DNA from: JADJPG01 sp964491875
GTDB taxonomy: Bacteria; Verrucomicrobiota; Verrucomicrobiia; Limisphaerales; JADJPG01
Assembly (NCBI GenBank): GCA_964491875.1
Contig: CAZBIC010000026.1
Location: 1-64,000, forward strand
Length of the DNA: 64,000 nucleotides
Direction: 5' to 3'
The notes below the pieces were generated by a model. It did not search any database, was not told where the DNA came from, and saw nothing but the letters and a program-made list of their open reading frames with translations. Positions 62,456 through 64,000 of this stretch are shown piece after piece. Both the position numbers and the translations under genes were made by a program. The number at the start of each line of letters is the position of its first letter. Positions within the stretch are counted from its first letter, which is position 1.

Positions 62456-62461
62456 ACAAGC

Positions 62462-64000
62462 CTACTTCACCCGATTCCGCTTCAGCTGCAATGCCTTCTT
62501 CAGCTCCTTGAGGGGCAGCGCATTGATCACATCCGCCTTCTCCAGCCAGCCCTTGCGCGCAATGCCGGCGCCGAGACGCAGGAAACCCGCGTGTTCGTTG
62601 CGATGCGCGTCGCAGTTAATCACGCACTTTACGCCCTTCGACTTCGCGTAGAACCACAGCCGCCAGTCCATGTCGAAGCGATACGGATTCGCGTTGAGCT
62701 CGATCCACGTGCCGGTCTCCGCGCACGCGTCGATCACCGCCTGTTGATTCACCTTGTAAGCCTCGCGCTCGAGCAAAAGCCGGCCCGTGAGATGCCCGAG
62801 CATGTGAACGTAAGGATTCAACGCCGCCCGAATCAGCCGGTTCGTGTTGTCCGCCTCGTCGCTGCCTGCGACGTGCAAACTCGCCACCACCACGTCCAGT
62901 TCCGCGAGCAGATCGTTGTCGAAGTCCAGTCGCTCCTTCAAAATGTCCACCTCAGAACCCGCCAGCAGCCGAAACTCCTCGCCGCTGTCCGCCAGCTTCT
63001 GATTATGCGCCGCCACCGCCTTGATTTGTTCCCGCAACCGCGCAGCGTCCAGACCGTGCGCCTGGAAGGAAGATTTGCTGTGGTCCGTGATCGCCCAGTA
63101 ATCGCAACCGATCTCAATCGAATGTGCCGCGACATCCTCAATCGGATGATGTCCATCGCTCCACGTCGTGTGGTTGTGCAGCGACCCGCGCAAATCCGTC
63201 CACTCGATCAACTTCGGCAGCTTCCCCTGCTCCGCCGCGGCAAACTCGCCGTGATCCTCGCGCATCTCCGGCGGGATGTAGGCCAGCCCGAGCTCCACAA
63301 AAACGTCCTCCTCCGTCTTGCAAGGCACCAGCAGCTTCGGATCACGCGTCTCCTCCTTCGACTTGAACAGTCCATACTCATTCAGCCGCAGCCCGCGCGC
63401 GATCGCCCGCTGCCGCATCACGATGTTGTGCTCCTTGCTGCCGGTGAAATAGAGCAGCGCGAACGGAAACTCCGCATCCGTCACCACGCGCAAATCCGCC
63501 TGAATGCCGCCGGGCAAAATCACACTCGCCTTCGTCTCGCCCTTCGCGCTCACGCTGAGAATCCCCGGCTGACTCGTGAAGAACTCGATCACCGCCGCCG
63601 GATTCTTCGATGATACCAGGAAATCAATATCGCCGATCGTCTCGCGCCAGCGCCGCAAGCTCCCGCCCGTGCTGCAACGAATCACGTCCGGATGTTCGCG
63701 CAACGATTCCAGGATCGGCTCCGCCACCGTCAGCGCCGTGTGCAAATGATGCCGCGACGCGTAGGTGCGTTTGAACTGAATCCCCTCCAAAATTTTGCTC
63801 TGGGTCTTCTCGCCGAACCCCTCCAGAGTCGCCACCTTGCCGGCCTTGCACGCAGCTTCGAGTTGTTCGATGGACTCGATGCCCAGCTTGTCGTGAAGCG
63901 CCTTCACCTTCTTCGGTCCGACGCCGGGAATGCCCAGCATGTCCACCAACCCCGGAGGCACAGACGCCTTCAGCTCGTCGTAATACTTCAGCTTCCCCAT
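62462..64000 (-). CDS. polX: DNA polymerase/3'-5' exonuclease PolX (5' partial)
   Basis: PolX fills short gaps in repair and carries a PHP phosphoesterase. Visible domains: KLKYYDELKASVPPGLVDMLG, helix-hairpin-helix GIPGVGPKKVKALHDKLGI and TLEGFGEKTQSKIL, polymerase-palm Asp motif GGSLRRWRETIGDIDFLVSS, and the C-terminal PHP domain (LRGSLHNHTTWSDGHHPIED, DYWAITDHS, LLAGSEVDIL, VINCDAHRNE). The frame runs off the window at 64000, and the usual N-terminal 60 residues are missing. It converges on the ABC gene with a six-base gap. Confidence 0.93.
   Translation of the reverse strand: MGKLKYYDELKASVPPGLVDMLGIPGVGPKKVKALHDKLGIESIEQLEAACKAGKVATLEGFGEKTQSKILEGIQFKRTYASRHHLHTALTVAEPILESLREHPDVIRCSTGGSLRRWRETIGDIDFLVSSKNPAAVIEFFTSQPGILSVSAKGETKASVILPGGIQADLRVVTDAEFPFALLYFTGSKEHNIVMRQRAIARGLRLNEYGLFKSKEETRDPKLLVPCKTEEDVFVELGLAYIPPEMREDHGEFAAAEQGKLPKLIEWTDLRGSLHNHTTWSDGHHPIEDVAAHSIEIGCDYWAITDHSKSSFQAHGLDAARLREQIKAVAAHNQKLADSGEEFRLLAGSEVDILKERLDFDNDLLAELDVVVASLHVAGSDEADNTNRLIRAALNPYVHMLGHLTGRLLLEREAYKVNQQAVIDACAETGTWIELNANPYRFDMDWRLWFYAKSKGVKCVINCDAHRNEHAGFLRLGAGIARKGWLEKADVINALPLKELKKALQLKRNRVK

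Overview
The window is about 64 kb of GC-rich DNA packed with short intergenic gaps and ATGA/GTGA gene overlaps. It most resembles a Verrucomicrobiota genome, probably the Pedosphaera/Limisphaera side. The reasons are a DUF1549/DUF1553 cytochrome-type protein paired with a DUF1501 protein, a GreA whose reading frame continues far upstream of the GreA domain (as in Chlamydiae), dnaA without dnaN beside it, and many palindromic and seven-base-periodic repeats. This placement is inference from gene content; no database was searched. A 10-base N run at 46836-46845 shows that this is a scaffolded draft.

Region 1 (1-31.1 kb) is mostly housekeeping and single genes: a GreA-type factor (partial), a ModF-like double ABC ATPase with an M42 peptidase, proB-mazG, ppnP, an alpha/beta hydrolase, a sugar nucleotidyltransferase, maf and DUF1802. 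It continues with the DUF1549/DUF1553 and DUF1501 pair, a GlcG/HbpS-like secreted protein, a cupin of phosphomannose-isomerase type, an Lgt-like protein, a Tes/MJ0619-type radical SAM enzyme, three tandem small membrane paralogs and an MFS transporter. It ends with a lower-GC secreted protein, a GNAT-aminotransferase fusion, plsY, a PA14 protein and a nuclease/DNA methyltransferase pair that looks like a restriction-modification system.

Region 2 (31.1-53.4 kb) is the most notable part: an aryl-polyene-type (type II fatty acid/polyketide) gene cluster made of two convergent operons. The rightward operon carries a lipoprotein, ketoreductase, acyltransferases, two hot-dog dehydratases, two active ketosynthases (one fused to a degenerate one), a truncated ketosynthase, an ACP, a NodB deacetylase, a LolA-like protein, a second lipoprotein and a C45 acyltransferase. 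The leftward operon carries an AMP ligase, ACP, condensation-type acyltransferase, FAD oxidoreductase, PaaK-like ligase, a GT2-DUF2062 protein and a 1285-residue MMPL-acyltransferase-methyltransferase fusion. The parts match known aryl polyene machinery (start, extend, reduce, dehydrate, transfer to lipid, export), but the layout and the fusions are unusual.

Region 3 (53.6-64 kb) has a HEAT-repeat protein and a signalling string (REC-HDOD, REC-DUF4388, a roadblock-like protein, an amidohydrolase). A gene-free kilobase follows, upstream of dnaA, with DnaA-box-like sites and a convincing leftward small-RNA gene candidate. The window ends with dnaA, an orphan ABC ATPase and a partial polX.

A recurring theme is that palindromic or seven-base-periodic repeats lie inside or against coding sequence: in the radical SAM gene, a lipoprotein N-terminus, the nuclease signal-peptide region, the proB N-terminus, and over the ribosome-binding region of the cupin gene.
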